64,000 bases of DNA, from positions 1-64,000 of the forward strand of contig JAQGOF010000043.1 in assembly GCA_028293745.1 (NCBI GenBank), written 5' to 3'. Position 1 is the stretch's first letter, and each line of letters begins with the position of its first letter. Shown here piece after piece: positions 30,854-40,343 of this stretch. The notes under the pieces are model-generated. The model was not told the DNA's origin. It did no database searches and was given only the letters and a program-made list of their open reading frames with translations. Both the position numbers and the translations under genes were made by a program. The DNA comes from Gammaproteobacteria bacterium. Its GTDB lineage: Bacteria > Pseudomonadota > Gammaproteobacteria > Steroidobacterales > Steroidobacteraceae.

Positions 30854-32332
30854 TCAGGTGGAGGTTTCCCAGCCGCCGCCCAGAGCCCGATAGATCGCCA
30901 CCAGGTCTGTGGAGATGGCCGTCGTGTTCGTCGCCAGCGAGAGCTGATTCTGCTGCAGGCTGCGCTCTGCATCGAGCACGTCGATGAAGTTGGCGACGCC
31001 GCTCGCATAGCGCGCGCGGGCCAGGTTGAGGGCATCGCGGTTCTGCTCCACCGCAGCTGCCAGCGAGACACCCCGATCCCGGTCGGCCTTGTACGCCGCC
31101 AGAGCGTTTTCAACTTCGTGCAAAGCCGTCAACACCGTGCGCTCGTAGTCGAGCGCCGCTTCCTGTGCGCGCACGTTTTGCAGGCGGACCGTAGCCCAGC
31201 GGCTGCCGTCAAACAGGGGCATCTCGAAGGTTGGACCGATGCTGCCAAAGCGGCTCGCCCACTTCAGCAGATCGGAGGCACTCTGGGATTGGGTTCCACC
31301 GCTCGCACTCAGGGTCAGGCGGGGAAACAGGTCGCCTACGGCCACGCCGATCCGAGCCGTCGCGGCATGTAAGCGCGCTTCGGCCTCGCGAATGTCAGGA
31401 CGGCGCCTGGCGAGGTCGGACGGCAGCCCTATCGGCAACACCGGCGGAACCTGCGGCACAGGCCGCGCCGCCTCCAACTCGGTGCGCAGTGTGTCCGGCT
31501 CCCGGCCCATGAGCAGGCTCAGCTGGTTGATGTCCTGAGTCACTTCGCGTTCCAGTCCAGGAACCTGGGCCTGGGTACTGTCGAGCTGGGCGCCGGCATT
31601 CGCGACATCGAGCTCAGTCGTGAGGCCCACGGCCTGGCGTTGGCGCGTGAGGTCATAGAGCTCTCTTTGGGTGGCAAGGCTCTGCTCCGTGACCTCCTTG
31701 CGCAGCTGTGCACCGCGCAGCTCGATGTAGTTGCGAGCCACATCCGCGCACAGTGACACGAGCACTGCATGCTGATCTTCGACGGAAGCCTGCAGGTCGG
31801 CGTTCGCCGCTTCCACGGAACGCCGGACACGGCCGAACAGATCGATTTCCCAGGAAGCGCTTGCTCCAAGCTGGAACTGGTTGTAGGGGTTTGGAAAGCT
31901 GCTGGATGGCACGCCCGGAATCTTTATGCTGCCGAACCTGGTGAATTGTGCACCGGTCGTGGTCGTCTCACTCAGTCTCTGGCGTGTATAGGACGTATTC
32001 GCGTCGATCTGCGGCAAGAATGCCGCGCTGGCCACCTCCCTCTCGGTGCGCGCCTCCGTGATACGCAATACCGCAGCACGCATATCCAGGTTGGAAGCGG
32101 TACTGCGCTCGATCATTGACACGAGCATCGGCTCCTGGAAGGTGGTCCACCAGGCGACGACGGCCTGCGGCTCGCTCTTGAGGGCGCTCGAGGCGCTCGA
32201 GGCAGGCGACCATTGCAGCGGAACGTGCGGGTCGGGGCGGGTAAAGTTCGGGCCCACCGAACATCCCAACGGCATGGCAGCCAGCGCAATGATGAGCAGC
32301 CGGGCCGGGCTCGATGTGTTGGTTGCGATCAT
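30854..32332 (-). CDS. efflux outer membrane factor, NodT family lipoprotein
   Basis: LGCSVGPNFTRPDPHVPLQW lipobox; GLPSDLARRRPDIREAEARLHAATARIGVA. Confidence 0.92.
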   Translation of the reverse strand: MIATNTSSPARLLIIALAAMPLGCSVGPNFTRPDPHVPLQWSPASSASSALKSEPQAVVAWWTTFQEPMLVSMIERSTASNLDMRAAVLRITEARTEREVASAAFLPQIDANTSYTRQRLSETTTTGAQFTRFGSIKIPGVPSSSFPNPYNQFQLGASASWEIDLFGRVRRSVEAANADLQASVEDQHAVLVSLCADVARNYIELRGAQLRKEVTEQSLATQRELYDLTRQRQAVGLTTELDVANAGAQLDSTQAQVPGLEREVTQDINQLSLLMGREPDTLRTELEAARPVPQVPPVLPIGLPSDLARRRPDIREAEARLHAATARIGVAVGDLFPRLTLSASGGTQSQSASDLLKWASRFGSIGPTFEMPLFDGSRWATVRLQNVRAQEAALDYERTVLTALHEVENALAAYKADRDRGVSLAAAVEQNRDALNLARARYASGVANFIDVLDAERSLQQNQLSLATNTTAISTDLVAIYRALGGGWETST

Positions 32333-32340
32333 CCTTACCC

Positions 32341-33459
32341 TCAGGTGATGCGGTTGCCGAACATCCATGAGGCGGCACTCAGTGTGACCGCTGCGATCAG
32401 TGCCAGGGGCCACAGATCGTGTGTCAGCAGCGGAAGTCCCACGCCTTCGAGGTAGACACGCCGCGCAATATCGATGGCGTAGCGCAGTGGATTGATGGCA
32501 GTGAAGTATTGCAGGACGCTCGGCATGTTGCTCACCGGGGTGGTGAGCCCCGACAACAGCGAGAACGGCATGATGAAGAGCAGCGAGAACAGCATGGCTT
32601 GCTGCATGGTGGCGGCGACCGCCGAGAGCAGCAGACCGATGCCTATCGCTGCGAGCAGAAACATCACGAGGCCTGAAAACAGCGTAACGATCGATCCCGC
32701 AAACGGGATTCGGAACCAGAGCTGCGCGACCAGGAACACCCCGGCCGCCTGCGTAATGCCGACCAGCATGGACGGCAGGGCCTTACCCGCCATGATTTCG
32801 AAAGGCCGGAACGGCGTGACGAGAAGCTGATCGAACGTCCCCTGCTCGCGCTCACGCGCAACCGACATCGCCGTGAGCATCAGCGTCTGAATCATCGCCA
32901 GCGTGCCGATCAGCCCCGGAATCATGTTCCAGCGCGTCTCGAGGTTCGGGTTGTACCAGGCCCGGTCTGTCGAGGTGAGCACTTGCGGGGACAGCCCGTG
33001 ATCCCGCCGCCAGTTGTCATTGAACGCGCCAACCACTGCCGTGACGTAGCTCGAGGCCGTCGCAGCGGTGTTTGAATTGCGGCCGTCCGCGATCACCTGC
33101 ACATCGGTTCCCTGACCCTGTTGCAGCTTGCGCTCGAAGTCCTGTTTGATCTGCACGACCAGCAACACGCGCCGCTCATCGATGTAAGACTGGATGTCCC
33201 GCGGGCTCCGCAGATCCGCCACGCGCTCGAATACACCCGAGCCATCGAGACCGGCGAGCAACTGCCGCGATGCGGCGCTGCGATCCTGGTCGAGCACTGC
33301 GTAGGGCACGTGGTTGAGGTCATACGTGGCGGCGTAGCCGAATACCAGGCCCTGCACGATGGCTGGAACCAGGAGGCTCATGCGGCTGCGCCGGTCCTTG
33401 AGAACCGCCAGCAGCTCCTTGCGAGTGAGGGCGATGATCCGCAGTAGTGCTTCGAGCAT
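32341..33459 (-). CDS. ABC transporter permease (YbhR-like)
   Basis: RIIALTRKELLAVLKDRRSRMSLLVPAIVQGLVFGYAATYDL; EREQGTFDQLLVTPFRPFEIMAGK. Confidence 0.88.
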   Translation of the reverse strand: MLEALLRIIALTRKELLAVLKDRRSRMSLLVPAIVQGLVFGYAATYDLNHVPYAVLDQDRSAASRQLLAGLDGSGVFERVADLRSPRDIQSYIDERRVLLVVQIKQDFERKLQQGQGTDVQVIADGRNSNTAATASSYVTAVVGAFNDNWRRDHGLSPQVLTSTDRAWYNPNLETRWNMIPGLIGTLAMIQTLMLTAMSVAREREQGTFDQLLVTPFRPFEIMAGKALPSMLVGITQAAGVFLVAQLWFRIPFAGSIVTLFSGLVMFLLAAIGIGLLLSAVAATMQQAMLFSLLFIMPFSLLSGLTTPVSNMPSVLQYFTAINPLRYAIDIARRVYLEGVGLPLLTHDLWPLALIAAVTLSAASWMFGNRIT

Positions 33460-33469
33460 GGCGTGCCCT

Positions 33470-34609
33470 TCAGTCCAGCCGCTTGCGGGTGGCTGCGCGG
33501 CTGCCGAGCCCGAGAAGCGCGGCCATGCCCGCCAGCACCAACATGTTGGGCACGATCACGCGCCAGACATTGCCGGCCAGGAAGATGGTCTGCAGCAGTG
33601 TTACGTAGTAGCGCGCCGGCAGCACATAGGTAATGAGCCGGATCGGGGCCGGCATGCTGCGCAGGTCGAACAGAAACCCGGACAACATCAGTGCGGGCAT
33701 GAATGTGGCCAGCATTGCCAGCTGGCTCGCGACCATTTGATTCTTGACGGCAGAGGAGATCAGCAGGCCGATACCCAGCGCGACCAGGACGTACAGCGTC
33801 GAAGCGCCCAGCAGAACGGGCAGCGTCCCGCGCAACGGCACATGGAACAGATACTTTGCCGCAACGATGCACAAGGCGAGCCCGATCAGGCCTAACAGGA
33901 AGTATGGCAGGGTCTTGCCGAGCAGAATCTCATCGCTGCGGACCGGCGTTACAAACAGCGACTCGAGGGTGCCGCGCTCCCATTCACGCGCCATCACCAT
34001 CGCCGTGAGCAGAGCGCCGATGAGTGTCATCACGAGCACGATGAGGCCCGGGACGAGAAAGTAACGGCTCTCGTTGGCATCGTTGAACCACAGCCGCTGC
34101 TGAACAGTCACCGATCCGCCGGCGCCTGTCATGGTCTTGCCCTCCGCGGCCTGGCGAGCGTTCCAGGCCTGGATGGCACCCTGCACGTAGCCTTGAATGA
34201 TGCGGGCCCGGTTTGCGTCGCCGCCGTGCAGCAACACCTGTACTTCGGCGCTGCCTGAATTCACGCGACGCTCAAAATCGGCCGGAATCCGTACGATCGC
34301 GTCCACGGACCGCTCGAGCATCAGCTTCTCGGCGGGCTGCATGGCGTGCGTGATCTGTGCGTGAAAGTAAGGCGAGAGTTGGAACCCGGCGACCAGCTCC
34401 CGGGCAGCGGGTCCTGGGTCTTCGACCACCACTGCAACGGGTACGTTCTTCACGTCGAGCGACAATCCGTACCCGAACAACAGTATGAGAATCATCGGCA
34501 GCACCACGCCGATTGCGATGCTCGAGGGGTCGCGAATTACCTGGCGTGTCTCCTTCACCATGAGCGCGCGAACTCGACGCGCCTTGTCACGCCAGGTGCC
34601 GGCGCTCAC
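33470..34609 (-). CDS. ABC transporter permease (YbhS-like)
   Basis: RALMVKETRQVIRDPSSIAIGVVLPMILILLFGYGLS; WERGTLESLFVTPVRSDEILLGK. Confidence 0.88.
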   Translation of the reverse strand: MSAGTWRDKARRVRALMVKETRQVIRDPSSIAIGVVLPMILILLFGYGLSLDVKNVPVAVVVEDPGPAARELVAGFQLSPYFHAQITHAMQPAEKLMLERSVDAIVRIPADFERRVNSGSAEVQVLLHGGDANRARIIQGYVQGAIQAWNARQAAEGKTMTGAGGSVTVQQRLWFNDANESRYFLVPGLIVLVMTLIGALLTAMVMAREWERGTLESLFVTPVRSDEILLGKTLPYFLLGLIGLALCIVAAKYLFHVPLRGTLPVLLGASTLYVLVALGIGLLISSAVKNQMVASQLAMLATFMPALMLSGFLFDLRSMPAPIRLITYVLPARYYVTLLQTIFLAGNVWRVIVPNMLVLAGMAALLGLGSRAATRKRLD

Positions 34610-36396
34610 GCTGCAACCTCACGCGACTGTCCGTTTCGACGCGAGCGCTCGACAATGGCAATGAAGGCATCTTCCATGCTGGGCTCATGCGCTTCGCTCA
34701 GATCGGCCATGTGCCGGATCTCCTCAGGACGGCCTTCCGCCAACACCCGGCCCGCATCCATGATCGCGATCCGGTCGCAATACTCTGCCTCCTGCATGAA
34801 GTGGGTCGTCACGATTATGGTCACGCCCTGCTCGGCGAGCGCGGTAATCCGGCGCCAGAAGGCACGCCGCGCCAACGGATCCGCACCGCTCGTCGGCTCG
34901 TCAAGAAACAGAATCTCGGGCTCATGAAGCAGCGCGGCCGCCATGGCGAGGCGCTGCTTGTAGCCGCCGGGGAGCTGTCCGCTGGGCTCGTGGGCATGCG
35001 CGGCGAGCTCGAATTGCTCCATGGCCCACGCAATCCGCGCACCCTTTCGCGAGCCGCGCAGTCCATAGGCGCTGGCGAAGAAATCCAGGTTCTCAGCCAC
35101 GGTCAGTGCGCCATAGAGAGAGAATTTCTGAGCGACATAACCCAAGTGGGCGCGCGCCGAGGCACGCGCATGACGCACATCCGCGCCGGCAACGCGCAGC
35201 TCACCGTCAGTTGCAGGCAACAGGCCGCAAAGCATTCGGAACGTAGTCGTCTTGCCGGCGCCGTTGGGTCCGAGCAAACCGAAGATGGCTCCGCGGTGCA
35301 CGTCAAAACTGATGTGGTCGACCGCCGTGAAGGCGCCGAACTTCCTGACCAGGTCGTGCACGTGTACGACAACTTCGTCGTCCCGCGCGGCCAGCGGACG
35401 ATCGAGCGAGATAGTCGACGCGTGTTCCTGGTCGGCCACGCGACGCAGCAGCGACATGAACCCATCCTCGAATCGGGGGGTTGCTGCGGAGACCTGTGCG
35501 CCGACCAGCGCGTTGGCCGCTCCTGCTCCCGCGGCGGTGGCCCGGGGCCTTTCGGCCCGCACGAATCGCACCCGGCCTGCATCAGGCACCGCATCGATGA
35601 CATCCGGCTCATCCAAAAGCCGCGACTGCACGACCCGCGCGTTCTGCCCTGCGGGCAATTCGGCGACAAACACCCGGTTGCGCGCAATGTCAGTAATGTC
35701 ACTCGGCTGTCCCTGCGCAAGCACCTTGCCCTGGTGTAGCACGATGACGTGACCACAGCGCTCCGCCTCGTCCAGGTAGGCCGTGCTCAGCAGTACCGTC
35801 AGTCCTTGGGTGTCAACCAGTTGGCGAACGATCTCCCACAGCTCGCGCCGCGACAGCGGATCGACTCCAACGGTGGGCTCATCCAACAGCAGCAACTCGG
35901 GCGAGCGGACCAGCGTGCACGCCAGTCCGAGCTTTTGCTTCATGCCGCCCGAGAGCTTGCCGGCCAGGCGACTCTTGAAGGGGCCGAGGGCCGTCATCTC
36001 CATCAAACGGGGATATCGCTCCGCGCGTGCCTCGGGCGAGACCCCATGCAGGTCGGCATACAAGTCGATGTTCTCCGCCACGGTGAGATCTTCGTACAGA
36101 CCGAACCGTTGCGGCATGTAGCTGATGCGGTCCTGGATCTGCTGGGGATCCGCACTCACATCCACGCCAAGCACGGTGAGCTCCCCGCTGTCGGCGTGCA
36201 GTAGACCGGCGGCAAGGCGCATCAAGGTCGTTTTGCCCGCGCCGTCGGGGCCCACGAGCGCGGTCAACATGCCACGAGGCGCTTCGAACGAAACACCATC
36301 CAGCGCCTGAACCGCCGGTAGCCGGGGCGGTTGGAAGCGCTTATGCAGATCACGGGTCACGAGAACGGCGGGCACGGCGCCGTTGGTGTTTTTCAT
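34606..36396 (-). CDS. dual-ATPase ABC transporter subunit (YbhF-like)
   Basis: Two Walker A (GPDGAGKTT, GPNGAGKTT) and two Walker B/D-loop LLLDEPTVGVDP and LFLDEPTSGADP. Confidence 0.93.
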   Translation of the reverse strand: MKNTNGAVPAVLVTRDLHKRFQPPRLPAVQALDGVSFEAPRGMLTALVGPDGAGKTTLMRLAAGLLHADSGELTVLGVDVSADPQQIQDRISYMPQRFGLYEDLTVAENIDLYADLHGVSPEARAERYPRLMEMTALGPFKSRLAGKLSGGMKQKLGLACTLVRSPELLLLDEPTVGVDPLSRRELWEIVRQLVDTQGLTVLLSTAYLDEAERCGHVIVLHQGKVLAQGQPSDITDIARNRVFVAELPAGQNARVVQSRLLDEPDVIDAVPDAGRVRFVRAERPRATAAGAGAANALVGAQVSAATPRFEDGFMSLLRRVADQEHASTISLDRPLAARDDEVVVHVHDLVRKFGAFTAVDHISFDVHRGAIFGLLGPNGAGKTTTFRMLCGLLPATDGELRVAGADVRHARASARAHLGYVAQKFSLYGALTVAENLDFFASAYGLRGSRKGARIAWAMEQFELAAHAHEPSGQLPGGYKQRLAMAAALLHEPEILFLDEPTSGADPLARRAFWRRITALAEQGVTIIVTTHFMQEAEYCDRIAIMDAGRVLAEGRPEEIRHMADLSEAHEPSMEDAFIAIVERSRRNGQSREVAA

Positions 36397-37394
36397 TGCT
36401 TGCCCGCCCGGTCGAGGTGCACCGTTGCCGGCATTCCCAGACGCAACTGGTCGGCCGGATCCTTCACGAACACGCGAATCTCGTAGACCAGGCTCGAGCG
36501 CAGCTCCTCGGTCTGCACCGTCTTGGGTGTGAACTCGGCCATCGGCGAGATGAAACCCACCCAACCCTCAAAGGGCCGCGCAGGGAATGCATCCGTTGTC
36601 ACGGAGGCACGGAGGCCTTCGCGGACGGACCCGAGGTCCGGCTCGGCGATGTAGGCCCGGATCCACTTCGGATCGGTGATTGCCAGCGTAAATGCGGCCT
36701 TCTGCGGCGAGACGATCTCTCCAGGCTCGACGAGCCGCGAGCGGACCACCCCATCGAGCGGAGCCTGCAGCTCCGTGTCCGCCAGCTGCCGACGAAGCAA
36801 CGCGAGTTGGGCCTCGTCCGCCTTCAGCTGCGCTTCGGCCTGCCCGATGTCTTCCTTGCGTGGACCCGCCACCTGCAGATCGAGAGCCTTGCGACTCACT
36901 GCCAGCTTTGCTTCGGCGACCTCGAGCGTCGCGCGGGCGCTATCCAGATCCTGACGGCTGACGGCACGGCCGGACGAGCTGCGCGCGAGCTCGACGAGCC
37001 TGTCGTATTGCCGGCGCGCGTTGGCGCTGTCCGCCTGAGCAGACAACACGTTGGCCCTCGCCTGGGCAATCTCTTCGGGCCGGCTGCCGGCATGCATGCG
37101 ATTGACCACCTGCTGAGCGGCTGCGACATCCGCTTCCGCCTTGGCGACCTGCGGCTGGATGCGCGTTGGATCGAGTCGCGCCATCACCTGCCCCGACTTG
37201 ACGTGATCGCCCTCCTGGACCAACACCTCGGTGACGCGCTCGCTGGCGTTGAAAGGAAGGTCGGCCTGGCGCAAATCCACGTTGCCGTACAGGACGATGG
37301 CATTCGAGCGCTCGTGGCCATCGGCCAGCCACCACGAGGCGGCCGCCGCGGCTGCGAGCACCACAGCCAGCAGAATCCAACGAGCTTTTGTCAT
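36393..37394 (-). CDS. HlyD-type adaptor (YbhG-like)
   Basis: LYGNVDLRQADLPFNASERVTEVLVQEGDHVKSGQVMARLD; 4 bp overlap with ABC ATPase. Confidence 0.92.
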   Translation of the reverse strand: MTKARWILLAVVLAAAAAASWWLADGHERSNAIVLYGNVDLRQADLPFNASERVTEVLVQEGDHVKSGQVMARLDPTRIQPQVAKAEADVAAAQQVVNRMHAGSRPEEIAQARANVLSAQADSANARRQYDRLVELARSSSGRAVSRQDLDSARATLEVAEAKLAVSRKALDLQVAGPRKEDIGQAEAQLKADEAQLALLRRQLADTELQAPLDGVVRSRLVEPGEIVSPQKAAFTLAITDPKWIRAYIAEPDLGSVREGLRASVTTDAFPARPFEGWVGFISPMAEFTPKTVQTEELRSSLVYEIRVFVKDPADQLRLGMPATVHLDRAGKQ

Positions 37395-37466
37395 CGTGCG
37401 TTCCTACCACGCTTGGCTCGCGCGGGTTCTCCCAAGCTAACTTAACGACGCTTCCAGGCAGAAGTC

Positions 37467-37484
37467 AAATTCAAATTTGAATTT
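37467..37484. promoter_or_regulatory. 18 bp perfect palindrome AAATTCAAATTTGAATTT, candidate TetR/CecR operator
   Basis: AT-rich perfect dyad in the divergent promoter region between the HlyD operon and the TetR gene. Confidence 0.65.
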
Positions 37485-37549
37485 AACAAAGGCGGCCGGT
37501 GGTGTAATCTACAGTCCGCACCGCCTGGAGACGTTGCTTCCGTAGACGT

Positions 37550-38227
37550 ATGAGACCTAAGAATATTGTGCGTGCGCGGCGCAAAGCGCCGGCGCGCCGC
37601 CCGAGCACCCGCGAGCAGCTGCTGGAGACAGCGGGCCAGGTGTTCTCCGAAAAGGGCTTCGCCGCTGCTACCGGCAAGGAGATCTGCGAGCGCAGCGGCG
37701 CCAACGCCGCGGCGGTGGTCTACCACTTCGGCGGAATGGACAAGCTGTATGGCGCCGCTCTGCAGGAGGCGCGCCGGCGACTCGCGCCTTCCGAAACGCT
37801 CGTGGCCGCTGTTGAGCGGGAAACGGATCCGAAAGCGAAGCTGAGTGCCTTCATCGGCCTGCTGGTGCGGGCGCTGGCTGGCCCCGCCTCATCCACGTGG
37901 GCGGCGCGTCTGTTCAGCCGCGAGGTGATCTCGCCCACAGCGACTTTCGATGCGATGCGTAACAAGGAGATGCGCGCGCGCGCGGCTATCCTGACATCCA
38001 TTGTCAGCGAATTGACCGGCCTGCCGGATGATGATCCGGCTGTGGCACGCTCGTGTATCAACATCATGGCGCCGTTCGGCGTCCTGATGCTCATCAGCCC
38101 GCAGAGCGTGGAACGCGTCTTTCCCGTGCTCTCGTTCGGCCCGGAATCGGCGGCTGACACCACTCGCCACATGGTGCAATTCGCGCTGGGAGGACTGGCC
38201 GCGATTGCGCGTGACGCGCGCCGCTAG
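37550..38227 (+). CDS. TetR family regulator with CecR(YbiH)-type C-terminal domain
   Basis: TREQLLETAGQVFSEKGFAAATGKEICERSGANAAAVVYHFGGMDKLYGAALQEARRRL; divergent from YbhGFSR-like operon. Confidence 0.88.
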   Translation: MRPKNIVRARRKAPARRPSTREQLLETAGQVFSEKGFAAATGKEICERSGANAAAVVYHFGGMDKLYGAALQEARRRLAPSETLVAAVERETDPKAKLSAFIGLLVRALAGPASSTWAARLFSREVISPTATFDAMRNKEMRARAAILTSIVSELTGLPDDDPAVARSCINIMAPFGVLMLISPQSVERVFPVLSFGPESAADTTRHMVQFALGGLAAIARDARR

Positions 38228-38271
38228 GAGATCAAGAAGGGAAAACAACAGGGCCAGTGGCAGGAGCGGGG

Positions 38272-40308
38272 TCAGTCAGGAAGCGGGTCTTCCGGGGGCG
38301 GCTTGTTGTTCGCGCCGCTGACGAGAAACTCGATCAATTCCTTGCGCTCGCCCGGGTCAGGGACGCCGGCAAACTTCATCTTGGTACCCGGAACGTAGAC
38401 TTGGGGGCTGGCCAGAAACCGGTCCAGCCGCGCGCGGTCCCAGCGGCCGCCGAGCTGTTGCATCGCCGGCGAATAGCGAAACCCCACAGCCGAGGCCACG
38501 GGTCGATTCACTATCCTGCGCAGATCCGGGCCGATGCCGTTGGCGTCTCCCTCACCGATCATGTGACATCCCGAGCAGGCCCGGAAAAGAGCTTCGCCGG
38601 TGCCCACATCGCGATCGGCTTCAATCTCGAGGAGCGCGCCCCTGTCGCTCCACATCATGAGCTGTCCGGCTGACCCTTCGGCAATGTCGCGAATTCGCCG
38701 GCCGAACGGAATGCGCTCCAGCATCACGATGCGCGAGTTGCGCACGCGGGCACGGTAGAGCGCGCCATCCTTGAGGGAGGCTACCATCAGATCCTGGTCC
38801 CACAACTTGAACTGCGCCCCATGCATCACGAGCAGGCTGGAGACCCCGATGGAAGGGACCCAACTGTAGAACGGCTCTGCGAAGCCGCCGTGCGACCCCG
38901 GAACCGCATTCCCGGGCCAGAAATGCGCTCCGTACTGCGTGCCGTAGGTTGCAAGCGGCCAGCCGTAGTTGGCCCCCCGCTGAACCAGGTTGAGCTCATC
39001 GCCACCCTGGGGCCCGTGTTCCGTGAGCCAGATTGCCCCCGGGCCGTCCGCGTACAAGCCCTGCGGATTACGATGCCCGATCGTGAAGGCGTGACTGGAG
39101 AAATCCGCCAGGTTGAGCAGGATGGTCTTGCCATAGGAGCTCGTGCTGTCCTGGGAAAACACCTCCGGAGAGTTGACGCCGTCGCGCGTGTGATCGCCCA
39201 CGGCGAGCAGCAACTCGTTCGGGCTCAGAAGAGCCAGCCTGCCACCGGACTGAATGCCGCCAAAGTGCGCCAGCGAGCCCAGCGGGTCGGTGGCGTCCAG
39301 CCGGATACAAGGCGTTGATTCAAAAATTGTCCGCCACGCGGCGTTCTCGTCATTGGCCTGCAGAAAGCGCTCGGTATCGAGCTCGAGCATGGACACACGC
39401 TCGACGAAACACTTCTCCTGCGCCTTCCAGAAGTGATGAGTGGCGAACAACCTGGTCTTCTCACCGAGATCCTGGGCGAGCAGATCAGCCGTACGGAAAT
39501 ATCCGAGGTCCTCCTGTTGGCCGAACGTGGCCGCGAAGTCATGCCAGTTGATCGGCACGGGCCGCTTCAGGTGTTGGGCCGTCAACGCGCCGGTGGTGGG
39601 GGACTTGCTGACCAGAAAGATGTCACCGGCGCCATTGGCGACCACGAATCGATCGCGGAACGCCGCCACGGCTCCGCCGGTCGCAAGAGATGGCTTGATC
39701 AACGTGCGGTACTCCGTGACCTTCAGCGCGTACAGCGCCGAGTTCACCCTCCAGGAGCGCACGCTGGGCAACGTGTGTGGCTTGTTTATTCCGCTGAAGG
39801 GCAACACCAGACCTGCGAGCGCCAGTGCCGCGAGCAGGGCTGCGCGGATCCGTGGGCGACCGCGAAGCGCAACCGTGACGGCTGCAAGCGCCCCGCCGTA
39901 CAGGAGCTCGGGCAGAATCACCCTGTTGGGAACAGTCCCGTGAGCGTGCCAGGCGAATATCAGTGCCGGTGCGAAACCCACGACCAGCGAGCTGATCAGT
40001 GTATCGATCCCTACATAGCGTCCGCGCCACTCGCGCCACACGAGCAGCCCAGCACACACGACGTAGCCTCCTCCCAGAAGCCACGCGATGTCGCGCATCT
40101 CCACTGAAAGGCTCCGCAGAGAAGACGGGAGTAACGTGGCAACACCGAGCGCAAGCCCCGCTGCGCAAAGTAGTTGCAGGATGGTCAGCAGGCCGGCCCT
40201 GGATGGCGCCCGGGCCCTGGCTGCGGCCGGATTTCGGGTGACCGCGTCTATTATGAAAGCTCCCTGAAAGGCTTGCGGGAGGATGAAGAGCGCGGCTTTT
40301 GCTGTCAA
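38272..40308 (-). CDS. membrane-anchored PQQ-dependent sugar dehydrogenase fused to cytochrome c
   Basis: N-terminal multi-TM segment; GHRNPQGL...IWLTEHGPQGGDELNLVQRGANYGWP; C-terminal CSGCHMIGEGDANGIGPDLRRI and M ligand region. Confidence 0.85.
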   Translation of the reverse strand: MTAKAALFILPQAFQGAFIIDAVTRNPAAARARAPSRAGLLTILQLLCAAGLALGVATLLPSSLRSLSVEMRDIAWLLGGGYVVCAGLLVWREWRGRYVGIDTLISSLVVGFAPALIFAWHAHGTVPNRVILPELLYGGALAAVTVALRGRPRIRAALLAALALAGLVLPFSGINKPHTLPSVRSWRVNSALYALKVTEYRTLIKPSLATGGAVAAFRDRFVVANGAGDIFLVSKSPTTGALTAQHLKRPVPINWHDFAATFGQQEDLGYFRTADLLAQDLGEKTRLFATHHFWKAQEKCFVERVSMLELDTERFLQANDENAAWRTIFESTPCIRLDATDPLGSLAHFGGIQSGGRLALLSPNELLLAVGDHTRDGVNSPEVFSQDSTSSYGKTILLNLADFSSHAFTIGHRNPQGLYADGPGAIWLTEHGPQGGDELNLVQRGANYGWPLATYGTQYGAHFWPGNAVPGSHGGFAEPFYSWVPSIGVSSLLVMHGAQFKLWDQDLMVASLKDGALYRARVRNSRIVMLERIPFGRRIRDIAEGSAGQLMMWSDRGALLEIEADRDVGTGEALFRACSGCHMIGEGDANGIGPDLRRIVNRPVASAVGFRYSPAMQQLGGRWDRARLDRFLASPQVYVPGTKMKFAGVPDPGERKELIEFLVSGANNKPPPEDPLPD

Positions 40309-40343
40309 GACCGGTAGGCGGGCGCCGGCCCGTCCAGCCCGGG

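Noticed and set aside
36396-37445. 349 aa plus-strand ORF opposite the HlyD adaptor
   Set aside because: Shadow ORF in high-GC DNA; adaptor on minus strand has clear homology features
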